The notes: generated by a model from the letters alone, not told the origin. A stretch of 64,000 nucleotides of DNA from Maribacter antarcticus DSM 21422 (GCF_000621125.1 NZ_KK211214.1:747300-811299); one strand, 5' to 3'. Shown: positions 52,761-62,363, counted from the first letter of the stretch. Program-made: numbers and translations.

Positions 52761-54425
52761 CTAAACTATTAGGGTTGCTTTAAACCCATCCTCTTTCTTA
52801 GAATCAAAATTAATGGTTCCATTAATGGAGGCGATACGGGATTCCGTATTCTGCAGTCCATTTTTTTTAAAAAGGTCACATCCTATGCCATTATCACGGT
52901 ATTTAATTTGGATTTTGGTCCCTTCATTTGAGAAAATAAGGGCTACAGAAGAAGCGCTGCTATGTTTGCGCATATTGGTCATTAGCTCTTGTAAAACTCT
53001 GTAAACAACAGTTTTTCTGACATCTGAGATGCCTTCCCAATTAATTTTTGACAGATTACGGGTGACTACCGTTACTTTTTGACTTTTATAGCCCAACAAT
53101 AAATCATTGAGCTGTCTGCCAAAATCTTCATCAAAATCGATGGCACTATTTTCCCGAGAAATATCCCTTGTTTTTGAATAGATGCTCTCCATTTCATCCA
53201 ACACTTCCGTTTTTATCCCCGGATTATTTTCAAGGCAGGCCATTACTTTATAGATATCATTAGCTACTTCATCATGTACCTGTTTTGAAATCCGAGTCTC
53301 TGTTTTGTAGACTTCCTCAATTTTTGCTTTTCTATAGCGGTTTCTATAGAAAAAATAGGAGCTTACGAATACCAATAGAATGAACAAAGCCAAGAACTGA
53401 TAGGTTAAACGTTTACGATATTCTACTTCTTGCATCAATTTGCTTGCTTGGGTTTTCTTTTGTTCCTCGGCTACGTTATATTTTAAAAAGGCATTTTTGT
53501 TTTCGCTAAGTTGCTTGGCATGGGAGATACTATCCGCCAAACGTTTATACTCCTTAATGATGGGATTTTCGTCTAATCGCATAAGAAATGAAAGCGCATC
53601 CAATTTAAGAGAGCTGCTATTTATTGTATTGGCTAATTCCAATGCCTTATTGGAATAGGCTCTTGCTTGTACGGTGTCTTTTCTATCCAAGTAGTATACT
53701 GCCAAATAGCTATTGCTTGCATGTTGGCCGCCCAACTCATGAGTATTTTCGTTTATTTTAAGTGCAATAGTCAGGTTTTCTAAGGCATCTGAAGCCCCAA
53801 CTTTTCCTTGTACGTGTCCCAAATTATTAAGTACCATCGCAATTTGTAAACTATCCTGTGTTTCAATGCTCTTCTGGTAGAGCAATGAATAGATATCTTT
53901 CGCATTTTCAAAATCTCGTTCGTCTTTGAAAACATTAGCCTTATTATTAAGAATAATGATGCTGTCCTTGGTTTTTTGTGCAATTGACAAAGCTTCGTTA
54001 AAGGAGTTTATGGCCGGGGTCGGATTATCTGAGGCTCTGTACACTCTTCCTAATTGATTGTAAAGTCCCACTTTTTCATCAATTAAGGTGCCATGAGATG
54101 CCATGGAATTGATAAGACCTAAGGCCTCAACAATGTAGTTCTCGCTTTTGTAATAATCCCCGATTTTAAATTCACCTATGGCCAATAATCGCAAATCATG
54201 AATGGCGTTAAGGGTATCTTTTTTAATTAAATCTCGTTGTTTTTTTTTAAGGTAGAAAGTAAGTCCTGCTGTTAGATTTTCAGGTTGCTGTGGTGCCACA
54301 ATATATTGGTAATAAATACCAATACTGTCTTTGGAAGATTGCGCCACAGAATTAGTTGGTGTACTTAATACCAAAATCATTTGTAGGGTATAAAAAAAGA
54401 GGAATGAAATTTTAAGATGTTTCAT
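52761..54425 (-). CDS. TPR-containing sensor histidine kinase
   Basis: A 554-residue sensor. A signal peptide (ends near TNSVAQ) leads to a periplasmic region of tetratricopeptide repeats (about residues 60-290, for example NQLGRVYRASDNPTPAINSF), a helix (YQFLALFILLVFVSSYFFYR, about 325-345), a HisKA_3-type dimerisation region with the His in SKQVHDEVANDIYKV, and an ATPase domain (LQELMTNMRKHSSAS and DNGIGCDLFKKNGL). This is the LytS/NarX-like kinase common in flavobacteria. It is between the response regulator and the small lipoprotein gene. Confidence 0.9.
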   Translation of the reverse strand: MKHLKISFLFFYTLQMILVLSTPTNSVAQSSKDSIGIYYQYIVAPQQPENLTAGLTFYLKKKQRDLIKKDTLNAIHDLRLLAIGEFKIGDYYKSENYIVEALGLINSMASHGTLIDEKVGLYNQLGRVYRASDNPTPAINSFNEALSIAQKTKDSIIILNNKANVFKDERDFENAKDIYSLLYQKSIETQDSLQIAMVLNNLGHVQGKVGASDALENLTIALKINENTHELGGQHASNSYLAVYYLDRKDTVQARAYSNKALELANTINSSSLKLDALSFLMRLDENPIIKEYKRLADSISHAKQLSENKNAFLKYNVAEEQKKTQASKLMQEVEYRKRLTYQFLALFILLVFVSSYFFYRNRYRKAKIEEVYKTETRISKQVHDEVANDIYKVMACLENNPGIKTEVLDEMESIYSKTRDISRENSAIDFDEDFGRQLNDLLLGYKSQKVTVVTRNLSKINWEGISDVRKTVVYRVLQELMTNMRKHSSASSVALIFSNEGTKIQIKYRDNGIGCDLFKKNGLQNTESRIASINGTINFDSKKEDGFKATLIV

Positions 54426-54452
54426 TCCTCTAATGTAAAAATAAATTAGGTA

Positions 54453-54611
54453 TTAATTACCCGGAGGAGGTGGAGGAGGGGGTGGAATATCGCCACCATC
54501 GCTGCAACAGGCCTGTAATTCAATAGCTTCTTCCGCTACTGTTTCCGGGTCGCAAGAAAAAAGAGTTGCAGTAAGGAATACCGTAAATAAAATAATATAT
54601 ATTTTCTTCAT
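54453..54611 (-). CDS. 52-residue lipoprotein with octaproline tail
   Basis: A short gene too small for most callers. The signal MKKIYIILFTVFLTATLFSC ends in the lipobox LFSC at Cys20. The mature part has 32 residues: an acidic stretch, two adjacent cysteines (QACCSDGGDI) and then eight consecutive prolines before GN. It is 27 bases upstream of the histidine kinase gene and co-oriented, so it should be the first gene of the operon. It could be a ligand or sensor accessory for the TPR kinase. No similar protein is known to me. Confidence 0.65.
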   Translation of the reverse strand: MKKIYIILFTVFLTATLFSCDPETVAEEAIELQACCSDGGDIPPPPPPPPGN

Positions 54612-54840
54612 TTTGTTTGAAAATTGGGGACATGCCTATGGCCGTCCGAGTTATTACTCAGTGCTTTTGAGCGATGTGTATCGCGTCTTAAAATGAAGGG
54701 ACGTCTCCCCAGTTTGAGAAGTAGAAATTTAAATGCGGTAGTGCCTAACCTACCTCTCAATCGGGTTAGTAACCGACCGCACTTTAGATTTCCGAGAGAC
54801 TGCTTTTTTATATGACTATGGTAGCAATGCAACGCCTAAA
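54612..54840 (-). other. Structured untranslated leader of the two-component operon
   Basis: The 379 bases from 54612 to 54990 hold no convincing gene. Next to the lipoprotein gene, the sequence is less A+T-rich than usual for a spacer and has several short stems on the minus strand, for example GCGAT-ACAC-ATCGC (54671-54684) and GCGGT/ACCGC around GGTTA/TAACC (about 54734-54780). Small frames on both strands are not supported. It may be a regulatory leader, but no known riboswitch is recognised. Confidence 0.25.
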
Positions 54841-54990
54841 GCAATCTGAATCAAAGAAAAGTGAAGATGGGAGTTATAGTCTAGACAACGCTTAGACTTG
54901 TATTAGACATTTGTTCGACACTAATGTTATTGGGGCCTTAGAACTATTTGTTTAAACTTGATGTGAGTTTTAAATTGTATTTTTATAGGG

Positions 54991-55677
54991 ATGAACGAGG
55001 CAATAATTAGGGGAATAGTTGAAAAGGTTTTTGAAAAGGCAAAGACTCAATGTCCTGTGCATTCAAAAAATGCGCTAAGCAATTATATTTCTGATGCTAC
55101 AGCTTTAAGTTCTAAAACATTGGAAAGACTTTATGATAAGTATATTGACAGAAAGGGGACAGCAAGAAATCAGAGTGAACATACTATAAATGAGTTGTGC
55201 CACTATTTGAATTTTGACTCGTACACCGATTATATTCAAAAAAATGGTCGAAAAAAGGAGAATGCAAACGGCGAAAGGAACTGGAAACGGATAGCCGTAG
55301 TCAGCTTAATTTTAGGAGTAGGATTAATTCTGGTTTTACGTTATATTAAAAATGGGGGTGATTGCATGGTATGGAAAAACGACCATTTTGAAAAAACAGA
55401 CTGCTCTGTAAGCTACAAGGAAAAAGTAGTTCCCTTAAATTGGGTAAGATTAGCGAATTTTAAAAAGGTAAAGGTGGATTTAACGACTACTTTCTTTAAT
55501 GAGGATAACCAAAATCCTTTACTATGGTATCATAAATCAAGTACTAATAAAGTTGAATTTTTTACAGCCCCTGGTTTACATCCCGTCACCGGGAACACAT
55601 TAAAAGCAATCACACCATATATTGTTCAAAAGTATGTGCCACTTCATGTATTTGACTCCAATTCTTTCACCAAATAA
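54991..55677 (+). CDS. Conserved single-TM protein with N-terminal HTH-like region
   Basis: A 228-residue protein. The N-terminal about 85 residues (SDATALSSKTLERLYDKYID and HTINELCHYLNFDSYTDYI) look like a helical, HTH-like DNA- or protein-binding domain. A membrane helix follows (about 99-117) and then an extracytoplasmic part with two Cys. No family name is known to me. A 239-base piece of this gene (55094-55332) is duplicated downstream at 55730-55968. Start at ATG 54991. Confidence 0.75.
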   Translation: MNEAIIRGIVEKVFEKAKTQCPVHSKNALSNYISDATALSSKTLERLYDKYIDRKGTARNQSEHTINELCHYLNFDSYTDYIQKNGRKKENANGERNWKRIAVVSLILGVGLILVLRYIKNGGDCMVWKNDHFEKTDCSVSYKEKVVPLNWVRLANFKKVKVDLTTTFFNEDNQNPLLWYHKSSTNKVEFFTAPGLHPVTGNTLKAITPYIVQKYVPLHVFDSNSFTK

Positions 55678-55729
55678 TATGGGTGTTTAGATATTTACAC
55701 TCATACTTTAACGATAAAATCCATTTTTT

Positions 55730-55968
55730 ATGCTACAGCTTTAAGTTCTAAAACATTGGAAAGACTTTATGATAAGTAAATCGACAGAAAGGGGACAGGA
55801 AGAAATCAGAGTGAACATACTATAAATGAGTTGTGCCACTATTTGAATTTTGACTCGTACACCGATTATATTCAAAAAAATGGTCGAAAAAAGGAGAATG
55901 CAAAGGGTAAAAGGAGCTGGAAACGGATAGCCGTGGTCAGCTTGATTTTAGGAGTAGGATTAATTCTG
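55730..55968 (+). pseudogene. Partial duplicate of the 54991 gene
   Basis: These 239 bases match 55094-55332 without insertion or deletion, differing at a few positions. One change makes DKYIDRK into a stop (AAG TAT to AAG TAA). There is no start codon. At its right end it is joined at TAATTCTG to the start of the 749-base duplicated segment, so it is a recombination scar rather than a gene. Confidence 0.85.
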
Positions 55969-56709
55969 CCAAACCTGTCATAGAAAAAGTTATCGTAAAA
56001 AACCTACAATAAGTGCTTTGTTTATTGATGTACAGCGTATGATTAGACACAAAAATAAAAAACGATTAATTATACGTATTAAAAAATAGTACTAGTTCCT
56101 TAAAATATAAACGATACATGGAGTATCAACTACATGAGGTATTGCCGGGGAGATGGGCATAGGATAAGAATGCTTCATATCATTGATTAGTGTAGTTGAG
56201 AAGCAGTAGGAATAGAATTGGAAATAAGTTTTCCCTCCTAAAGAGTGTGCGGGTTCTTTCTCAAGTAGCGTAGTAATAGCATGGATTCTAGAATCAATTT
56301 TTATGTATAACAATCAAACTGACCCATGTCACTTCTGGCTTCAAAAAGTAACTGTATATTTTCTTTTAAATAAGACATGAATTTCTGGACTACTATAAAA
56401 ATGAGAAGGAAAGAAGTGCTGCTACAGGTTTCAAGTTTAGGTGCTTAAAAACCTTTTAACATAGGCTTAACCTGCGTTAGCCTAGAATTCGAAACCTATG
56501 CCGTATACTATAGAGGAACGCAAAATAGAATAGAAACAATGAGCGACACAAGAAAATTTAAGAGAAAAGTAAAACAATCAAATCCTACAAATCCGTCTGG
56601 GGGCAGCGATATCAAGAATAAGACATTTGATATTGACAAAAAAACTATAGATGAAAACCAAAGTAATAAATAGTTTCAAAAAGAATAATTGAACGGCACA
56701 GTTATAATG
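55961..56709. repeat. 749-bp duplicated segment, copy 1
   Basis: This block corresponds base for base, without net indels, to 62851-63599. The 5' half has many differences while the part around the 44-residue peptide is almost identical. It starts with the last codons of a gene present in fuller form at copy 2. It is not bounded by target-site duplications that I can see. Confidence 0.9.
56539..56673 (+). CDS. 44-residue conserved peptide, copy 1
   Basis: The frame starts MSDTRKFKRKVKQSNPTNPS and ends with TIDENQSNK. It is basic at the start, polar throughout and without hydrophobic helix. The only difference from copy 2 (63429-63563) is one synonymous T/C change. A longer frame reading through from ATG 56375 is closed here by a stop (GCT TAA), so the short frame is preferred. 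It is followed by the ferritin remnant. Confidence 0.5.
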   Translation: MSDTRKFKRKVKQSNPTNPSGGSDIKNKTFDIDKKTIDENQSNK

Positions 56710-56754
56710 CTTCGTTACTATAGTTAAAAAATCACTCGATTAAAATTATATCAG

Positions 56755-57302
56755 ATGAAAACTAACAGGCTTTCAGATAAGCGCGCAGCCGCATTATAGG
56801 AGCAAATGATAAATGCAGCGCATGCTTCTCAATTCTATTTATAATATGCCTTATGAGGTGACAACAATGGATATAGTGGCATTGTAAATTTTCTTTCTGG
56901 CATGCAGCGGAAAAGCGTGACCATATGAGGCAGTTGTTTGCATACATTTTAAAAAGAGGCAAAAGTGAAAGTGACTGCCATCCCAGCTCCCACAGCCGAC
57001 CCTGTGCGTGTAAGTAATTTTTTTGAAAAAGCGGTTGAGCATGAAGTAAGTACTACTAAAGCCAATTACAACCTAGTAAAATTAGCCCATACTAAAGAAG
57101 ATTGTGCTACATGGAGTTTCTTGCCATGGTTCTTGATGGAACAGATAGAAGAAGAAAATATTGCCATCAGTCTACTAGATAAAATTAAAATTGCAGGAGG
57201 TAAAAAGCCAGATTGGGTATGCTGCGTTTATTTGATAAAGATTTAGAAAATCCTCCCGATGATGCAAGATTGTCGCAGGAGGTAACAACGGATAATCTTT
57301 AA
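56755..57302 (+). pseudogene. Ferritin pseudogene
   Basis: Translating across frames gives an entire bacterial ferritin in order: MKTNRLSDKRAAAL, stop, EQMINAAHASQFYL, stop, then a frameshifted region, then KVTAIPAPTADP, VEHEVSTTKANYNLVKLAHT and WFLMEQIEEENIAISLL, another frameshift near 57215, and LRLFDKDLENPPDDARLS ending TTDNL. At least three stops and two or more frameshifts make it non-functional. The iron-site residues of helix D (EQIEEE) remain visible. The longest open piece is 56965-57246. Confidence 0.85.
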
Positions 57303-57442
57303 TAAATGAATTCAAATACGCCCAAGTAAGACTGCGCATCTAGAATAAGCTCATTCAAATTTGAGTTATTAATATCTTGAAAGCATAATAGGGTTGGATT
57401 AGGCTCATTTACTTTAATTCAGTATTAAAATTTGAACTAATT

Positions 57443-58435
57443 ATGAACGTATTACAAATAGTAACGTACGGTGAACTTAAAGACGGGTTGTCTTTCAGCG
57501 AAACCGCAAGACCATCAATTAACGCTACGGATATTCTTATTAAAACCAAGTCCGCAGGACTCAACCCTATCGATTATAAACTGGTGAGTGGCGGCCTAAA
57601 AGATATGGTTTCTTTGAACTTACCCAGCACCATAGGTTTTGACGTAAGTGGTATCATTATTGAAAAAGGAAAAGAGGTCTCCGGCTTTGAAGTAGGTGAT
57701 GCGGTATATGCTCGAGTACCTCAAAATCAGATGGGCACTGTAGCAGAATATGTTGCTGTTGACAGCACAGTAGTTTCGAAAAAGCCAGAGAATATTTCGT
57801 TTGAAGAAGCGGCTGGCTTGCCATTAGTTGGGCTAACCTCTATACAAGCTTTAGAGCGTGTTGGTCTCAAGGAAGGTGACCGTGTGCTTATCCATGCTGG
57901 ATCAGGTGGGGTAGGCAGCTTCGCTATACAATATGCCAAGACCAAAGGAGCCTATATTTATACCACCACCAGCACCAAAAATGTGGACTGGGTGAAAGCA
58001 CTTGGTGCTGACCGTGTCATCGACTACAAAAAGGAAGATTACAAGACGATAGTATCGGACTTAGACATTGTGTTTGACACGCTCGGAGGCGATTATACTA
58101 CGGACGCATTTCAGGTAATTAAAGGGGGTGGAAGAGTAACAAGCATTACCAGTGTTCCTGATGAGGAAACAGCGGATATGATGGGCATGGAAGGCTATCA
58201 ACTGCCTGAAAATTTCTCCAAACTGATAGCTGCAAAGTCAGCTACTTATAAACTCACTTGGATGCAGCCCAATGGCGAGCAGCTAGATGCTATATTAGCG
58301 ATGGTGAAAGACGAGAAAATCAAACCTATAATTGATAAGGTATACGCTTTCAAAGATTGCATCGAAGCCTACTTATACGTAGCCACAGGAAGAGCCAAAG
58401 GGAAAGTAATTATCAACTTGTCCAAAGCGGTTTAA
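57443..58435 (+). CDS. NADP-dependent quinone oxidoreductase-like MDR protein
   Basis: A 330-residue zinc-free medium-chain dehydrogenase/reductase. The N-terminal GroES-like domain has KSAGLNPIDYKLVSGG and GFDVSGIIIEKG; the Rossmann domain has RVLIHAGSGGVGSFAIQYAK (nucleotide binding) and DIVFDTLGG. Such enzymes reduce quinones or reactive alkenals with NADPH, a detoxification role. It is intact although flanked by pseudogenes and precedes an SDR gene by 40 bases. Confidence 0.88.
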   Translation: MNVLQIVTYGELKDGLSFSETARPSINATDILIKTKSAGLNPIDYKLVSGGLKDMVSLNLPSTIGFDVSGIIIEKGKEVSGFEVGDAVYARVPQNQMGTVAEYVAVDSTVVSKKPENISFEEAAGLPLVGLTSIQALERVGLKEGDRVLIHAGSGGVGSFAIQYAKTKGAYIYTTTSTKNVDWVKALGADRVIDYKKEDYKTIVSDLDIVFDTLGGDYTTDAFQVIKGGGRVTSITSVPDEETADMMGMEGYQLPENFSKLIAAKSATYKLTWMQPNGEQLDAILAMVKDEKIKPIIDKVYAFKDCIEAYLYVATGRAKGKVIINLSKAV

Positions 58436-58475
58436 TAGGTTTTACTAAATTATTAATTTCTAATACATAGATAAT

Positions 58476-59132
58476 ATGACTAACGAAAAACAAAATATAT
58501 TAATTGCCGGTGCGAACGGCACCACGGGAAGAATTATTGTTGAGTTACTGAAAGGTTCAGATTCCTATAGGCCTATCGCTATGGTTCGTAAGCAAAAACA
58601 AAAAGACTATTTTGAACAAGAGAATATAACAGCGGTAGTCGCTGATCTCGAAAAGGACGTAAGCCATGCTGTAAAAAATACAGATAAAATAATTTTTGCC
58701 GCGGGGTCTAAAGGCAAAAATGTGATAGGTGTAGATGAAGATGGAGCCAAACGACTCGTGGATGCGGCGAAAAACGCAGGAGTAACAAAATTTGTGATGT
58801 TAAGCACCATGGGAGCCGACAACCCTTCTGTTAGTGAAGAATTGGGAGCCTATTTACAAGCTAAACAAAATGCGGATGAGTACCTAAAAGCCAGTGGCTT
58901 GGAATACAGCATAGTAAGACCTGGTTCACTGACAGATGAAGAAGGCACGGGCAAAATTCAGCTAGAAGAAAAATTAGAAAGCGCTGGGACCATTTCTAGA
59001 GCAGATGTTGCCAAAACGCTTGTTGAAGTATTGGCGGGCGGTGTCATGCAAAATCAGGTTTTTGAAATATTAGCAGGGGAAACGCCCATTGAAAAAGCCA
59101 CTACTCACCAATACATAAAAAACACACTTTAA
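58476..59132 (+). CDS. NAD(P)H-binding atypical SDR, NmrA-like
   Basis: A 218-residue Rossmann protein with IAGANGTTGRIIVELLKGSD at the N-terminus and MVRKQKQK, then FVMLSTMGADNP and YSIVRPGSLTDE. This is the atypical short-chain dehydrogenase group related to NmrA and YwnB, often redox sensors or stress enzymes. It is probably co-transcribed with the quinone oxidoreductase. Codon and length are normal. Confidence 0.88.
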   Translation: MTNEKQNILIAGANGTTGRIIVELLKGSDSYRPIAMVRKQKQKDYFEQENITAVVADLEKDVSHAVKNTDKIIFAAGSKGKNVIGVDEDGAKRLVDAAKNAGVTKFVMLSTMGADNPSVSEELGAYLQAKQNADEYLKASGLEYSIVRPGSLTDEEGTGKIQLEEKLESAGTISRADVAKTLVEVLAGGVMQNQVFEILAGETPIEKATTHQYIKNTL

Positions 59133-59143
59133 ATACTACAATA

Positions 59144-59365
59144 ATGAAAGCGATGTGCTCAGTAGAAGTTATAACGACAGCTGGCCGAAATAGCTATGTA
59201 AAAAGTGATAATTACGTTTTGGACCTATACGTAAGATGGCCTAAAGCGATGGGCGGAGCAAGTGAAGATGTTGCCAGTAATTCATCTACCACGTTACCTA
59301 ACCAGGTTACAGCTGCAACTGCTAGGCCAGCTCAACGTACAGCTTGTATTTTGTCAACGAGATAA
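59144..59365 (+). pseudogene. Remnant of an Ohr/OsmC-type peroxide-resistance gene
   Basis: The first about 45 codons (TTAGRNSYVKSDNYVLDLYV then RWPKAMGGASEDV) resemble the N-terminal part of organic hydroperoxide resistance proteins. The expected NPEQLFAAGYAACF segment with the reactive Cys is replaced by a diverged LPNQVTAATARPAQ, and the frame closes at 73 residues, about half the family length. The second half of the gene is absent or unrecognisable. The identification rests on the N-terminal resemblance only. Confidence 0.6.
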
Positions 59366-59853
59366 GGAAACATAATACGGCTAAAATTATGGGGCACTCT
59401 GGGACAGATGTGGACGTATTTGACACCCTTTTAGCGTTTGCAAAACCTAAAGGAATAATCGCTTTGCCTTTACAAAAAGAACAGCTTGGCTATAACGTTT
59501 ATTTATTACTTGCTCCTTTGTAAAGTGCAGGTCTTGACCTACTGGTAAACGGCGTTGCAGACGTTCGAACAATTTGTAAAACTGGGATGTGGCAACAAAT
59601 GCGCCTACACTAGCTTTTAGAGTTTTAGATGTAGTAGGAATTACCACCGAATATAATATTAACAATATGGAGGTTGAAAAACTGGAGATTGAGCGAAACA
59701 AGACCTAGTGGATTACTTAAAAGAAAATTTCGTAAATTAAGGAAAATTAGGGCAACAAGAGGCGAATGTTTTATACCTATCCGACTCTTTCTTCAAAAGA
59801 CGCCGACTTTTTAAAATAAAATTATACTAGTTTAAAATAAATACATTATAAAA
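59366..59853 (+). other. Decayed non-coding stretch
   Basis: Nearly 490 bases without a supported gene. Short coding-like fragments occur in different plus-strand frames (for example GHSGTDVDVFDTLLAFAKPK and TNAPTLAFRVLDVVGITTEY), separated by stops. I cannot assign them to a family; they look like more decayed genes of the same cluster. A minus-strand frame at 59447-59701 is not convincing. Confidence 0.4.
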
Positions 59854-60150
59854 ATGACAAATTTAAATAAAGAGGAGATTCAGGACGGAATGAAAGAAAT
59901 TGATGTTTCGTGGGTTCTAGAGGTTCAATTCATTCATAGAGAAATTATTTTCAAGGATTTTGTCGAAGCATTTTCTTTTATGACAGCAGTTGCAATGATA
60001 GCTGAAAAGGCAGGCCATCATCCAGATTGGAAAAATGTGTATAACAAAGTCAATATTACGCTCAACACCCATGATGCAGATGGACTCACAAAAAAGGATT
60101 TTCAATTGGCAAAAGGTATTGACCGGGTACTAAAAAATTATGGACAATAA
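59854..60150 (+). CDS. Pterin-4a-carbinolamine dehydratase family protein
   Basis: A 98-residue protein of the PhhB/PCD family. The conserved region AFSFMTAVAMIAEKAGHHPD followed by WKNVYNKVNITLNTHDADGL has the EK-x-x-HHP(D/E) and Trp/Asn/Thr positions of the active site. The reaction recycles tetrahydrobiopterin, but bacterial members may also serve cofactor synthesis. The gene is intact, 34 bases before an ArsC-like gene. Confidence 0.9.
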   Translation: MTNLNKEEIQDGMKEIDVSWVLEVQFIHREIIFKDFVEAFSFMTAVAMIAEKAGHHPDWKNVYNKVNITLNTHDADGLTKKDFQLAKGIDRVLKNYGQ

Positions 60151-60183
60151 AACCTATAATCAATAGCATTCTGTGGGAGGCTG

Positions 60184-60588
60184 ATGCCCATAGCCAGGTT
60201 AAACGAAATAAATAGTATGATATTTGCCAATACTGATAAAGAGATAACACTGATTTATAATTCTGAAGATCACATCGGCCGGCAAATTCTGGCTTATGCG
60301 CAAATGGAAATTATACCTATTCGTGTCATAGATTTAAAGCATATGAAATTAACTACTACACATTGGGCAGAATTAGCTTCTAAAATGAAAGTTAATGTTC
60401 GAGACTTAGTAAACACGGAACATCCTAACTTTTCTCAAAAGTACGGACGGTTAAATCAATTATCAGATGAAGATTGGTTAAAATTATTGATAAATAATGC
60501 TGACATATTAAGGGCTCCTATTGTTATGAAAGGTGATAAAATAATAATGATGACTAACCCACAGGAAATGCTTTATTTCGTTAAATAA
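60184..60588 (+). CDS. ArsC/Spx-like thioredoxin-fold protein without cysteine
   Basis: A 134-residue protein related to arsenate reductase/Spx. The start of the fold reads ITLIYNSEDHIGRQILAYAQ where ArsC has its Cys loop, and the end has ADILRAPIVMKGDKIIM, equivalent to the Arg-Pro region of ArsC. There is no Cys anywhere in the protein, so it cannot act as a thiol-based reductase. It may be a structural or regulatory relative, or a degenerate copy. It is 33 bases after the pterin dehydratase gene. Confidence 0.78.
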   Translation: MPIARLNEINSMIFANTDKEITLIYNSEDHIGRQILAYAQMEIIPIRVIDLKHMKLTTTHWAELASKMKVNVRDLVNTEHPNFSQKYGRLNQLSDEDWLKLLINNADILRAPIVMKGDKIIMMTNPQEMLYFVK

Positions 60589-60678
60589 AGCCACTACCGT
60601 AGTGAAAATTTGATATGGAGAATACTCTTTACAAGGGTATAATCTTAAGCCATTATAGCAAATTTGAATAATTATCTA

Positions 60679-61315
60679 AGAAAAAAAATGCCCAAAATAT
60701 ATCAGATTATTTAGTAGAAATGTTTGTAGCAGACGGTGTAAAACGTGTTTACGTAATTATAAGCGATAGTGCAAACCCTTTGAATGGTGCTTTAAGAATG
60801 GGTGGAGGATTACAATGAATACATGACGAAAGCCATGCCCATGACTAGGGGGGCAGGGCTTGTATCCCACTCCGATAAACAAGTAATTACTTTTTGCGGA
60901 GATGATGGTACCGTTATGCTTTTGGGAGACTTAATGACCACTAGCCAATACAAAATACCTGTTAAAATTAGCATATTTAACAACAGATGCTTGGGTACGG
61001 TAAAGTTGGAAGTGATAGTAGAAGGCTATGTTGATTGGCAAACCCAGATTTTGTAAAACTGGTAGAAGCAATGAATACTCTAGCTTCGTAAGCTAAAGAA
61101 TCCAAAGACGTAGCACAAGCAATGCGTACTGGTTTTAATCGTGATGGCCCTGCCGTTATCAATATTTATACAGATTCAGAAGCATTAGTAACTCCTCGGA
61201 TAAGTGATAGGGACGGCTATTTTTATGACCAAGCTAATTATAAGAGGTAAAACTGCTGAAGTCATTGACCTAGTTAAATCGGATTTAAAACATCTAAAAG
61301 AACTATTTTAAAAAA
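60679..61315 (+). pseudogene. Pyruvate oxidase-like TPP enzyme pseudogene with internal deletion
   Basis: N-terminal piece AQNISDYLVEMFVADGVKRV followed by YVIISDSANPLNGALRMGGG matches the N-terminus of a pyruvate oxidase. Next comes the C-terminal TPP domain: VITFCGDDGTVMLLGDLMT and IFNNRCLGTVKLEV (the GDG...NN motif), NPDFVKLVEAM after a stop, DVAQAMRTGFNRDGPAV, and LIIRGKTAEVIDLVKSDLKH in a further frame. Most of the middle, about 350 residues, is missing, and there are stops and frameshifts. The remaining product could not fold as an enzyme. Confidence 0.85.
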
Positions 61316-61497
61316 TCAGTTACGGTATTTGAAAAGAATAAAGGAGAAGGACATTTTAAGGGTTCAAATTTGGACAAAGCACAAATCTTTACAACACTAA
61401 ATAAATAATAAAAACGGTTACAACAACTGATAAGAAGGTATAGACTAATTCATACACTGCATATCCAAGAACTTTGTACCCAATAAATTAAATAAAT

Positions 61498-62232
61498 ATG
61501 AAAAATTTAGATTTTACTCTTTTACGTGTTGTTTATGTGAACTGTACTTTGAAAAAATCGCCAGAAAATACGCATACCGGCTCCTTAATGGAAGTTTCCA
61601 AAGCAATAATGATAAAAGAAAAGGTCAAGATTGATGAAATTAGGTTAATCGACCATGAAGTAGCAAGTGGAGTATATCCAGACATGACGGAACATGGCTG
61701 GAAGACAGACGAATGGCCTTCCTTGTTTAAGAGAATTATAGAAGCGGATATACTTATTGTGGGAACACCTATTTGGCTTGGTGAAAAGTCTTCAGTAGCT
61801 CAAAAATTAATTGAAAGACTATACGCTATGAGCGGAAAAATGAATGATAAGGGGCAGTACATTTTTTATGGTAAAGTAGGTGGATGTATAATTACCGGAA
61901 ATGAAGATGGAGTAAAGCATTGTGCAATGGGTATATTATATGCGCTTCAGCATGTAGGTTACTCTGTTCCTCCTCAAGCAGATGCTGGATGGTTAGGTGA
62001 AGTTGGGCCAGGCCCAAGTTATGGAGACAAGGAATGGAAGGGTAAAGAATTTAAAACTCCTATTGGTTTTGAAAGCGATTTTACCAATAGAAATACAACA
62101 TTTATGACCTATAATTTACTCCATCTCGCATCTATGCTAAAGGCAAATAATGGTTATCCTAGTTATGGGAATTCTCGCAAAGAATGGGATGATGGAAAGC
62201 GTTGGGAATTTGAAAATCCTGAATACAGATAA
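61498..62232 (+). CDS. Flavodoxin/NAD(P)H-dependent FMN reductase-like protein
   Basis: A 244-residue flavodoxin-fold protein. The N-terminus reads LRVVYVNCTLKKSPENTHTG and the phosphate-binding region holds ADILIVGTPIWLGEKSSVAQ, then GKVGGCIITGNEDGVKHCAM, typical of the NADPH-dependent FMN reductase/flavodoxin family (WrbA-like). It probably reduces quinones or protects against oxidative stress. It is intact with a good ATG start. The C-terminus is extended by about 40 residues compared with short members. Confidence 0.85.
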   Translation: MKNLDFTLLRVVYVNCTLKKSPENTHTGSLMEVSKAIMIKEKVKIDEIRLIDHEVASGVYPDMTEHGWKTDEWPSLFKRIIEADILIVGTPIWLGEKSSVAQKLIERLYAMSGKMNDKGQYIFYGKVGGCIITGNEDGVKHCAMGILYALQHVGYSVPPQADAGWLGEVGPGPSYGDKEWKGKEFKTPIGFESDFTNRNTTFMTYNLLHLASMLKANNGYPSYGNSRKEWDDGKRWEFENPEYR

Positions 62233-62363
62233 ATATACAACTGACTACAATAATGTGTAAAAATACATTTAAACGTATTTTATACTAAATGTAATGCATG
62301 ATTGAAATGCAGCCATATCGTATAATATGGCTATTATTAATTAGAAATAGAACATCAATCAAG

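Noticed and set aside
54608..54832. Overlapping small frames on both strands upstream of the octaproline lipoprotein
   Set aside because: They oppose each other, have unusual Arg/Leu-rich composition and better fit a structured leader.
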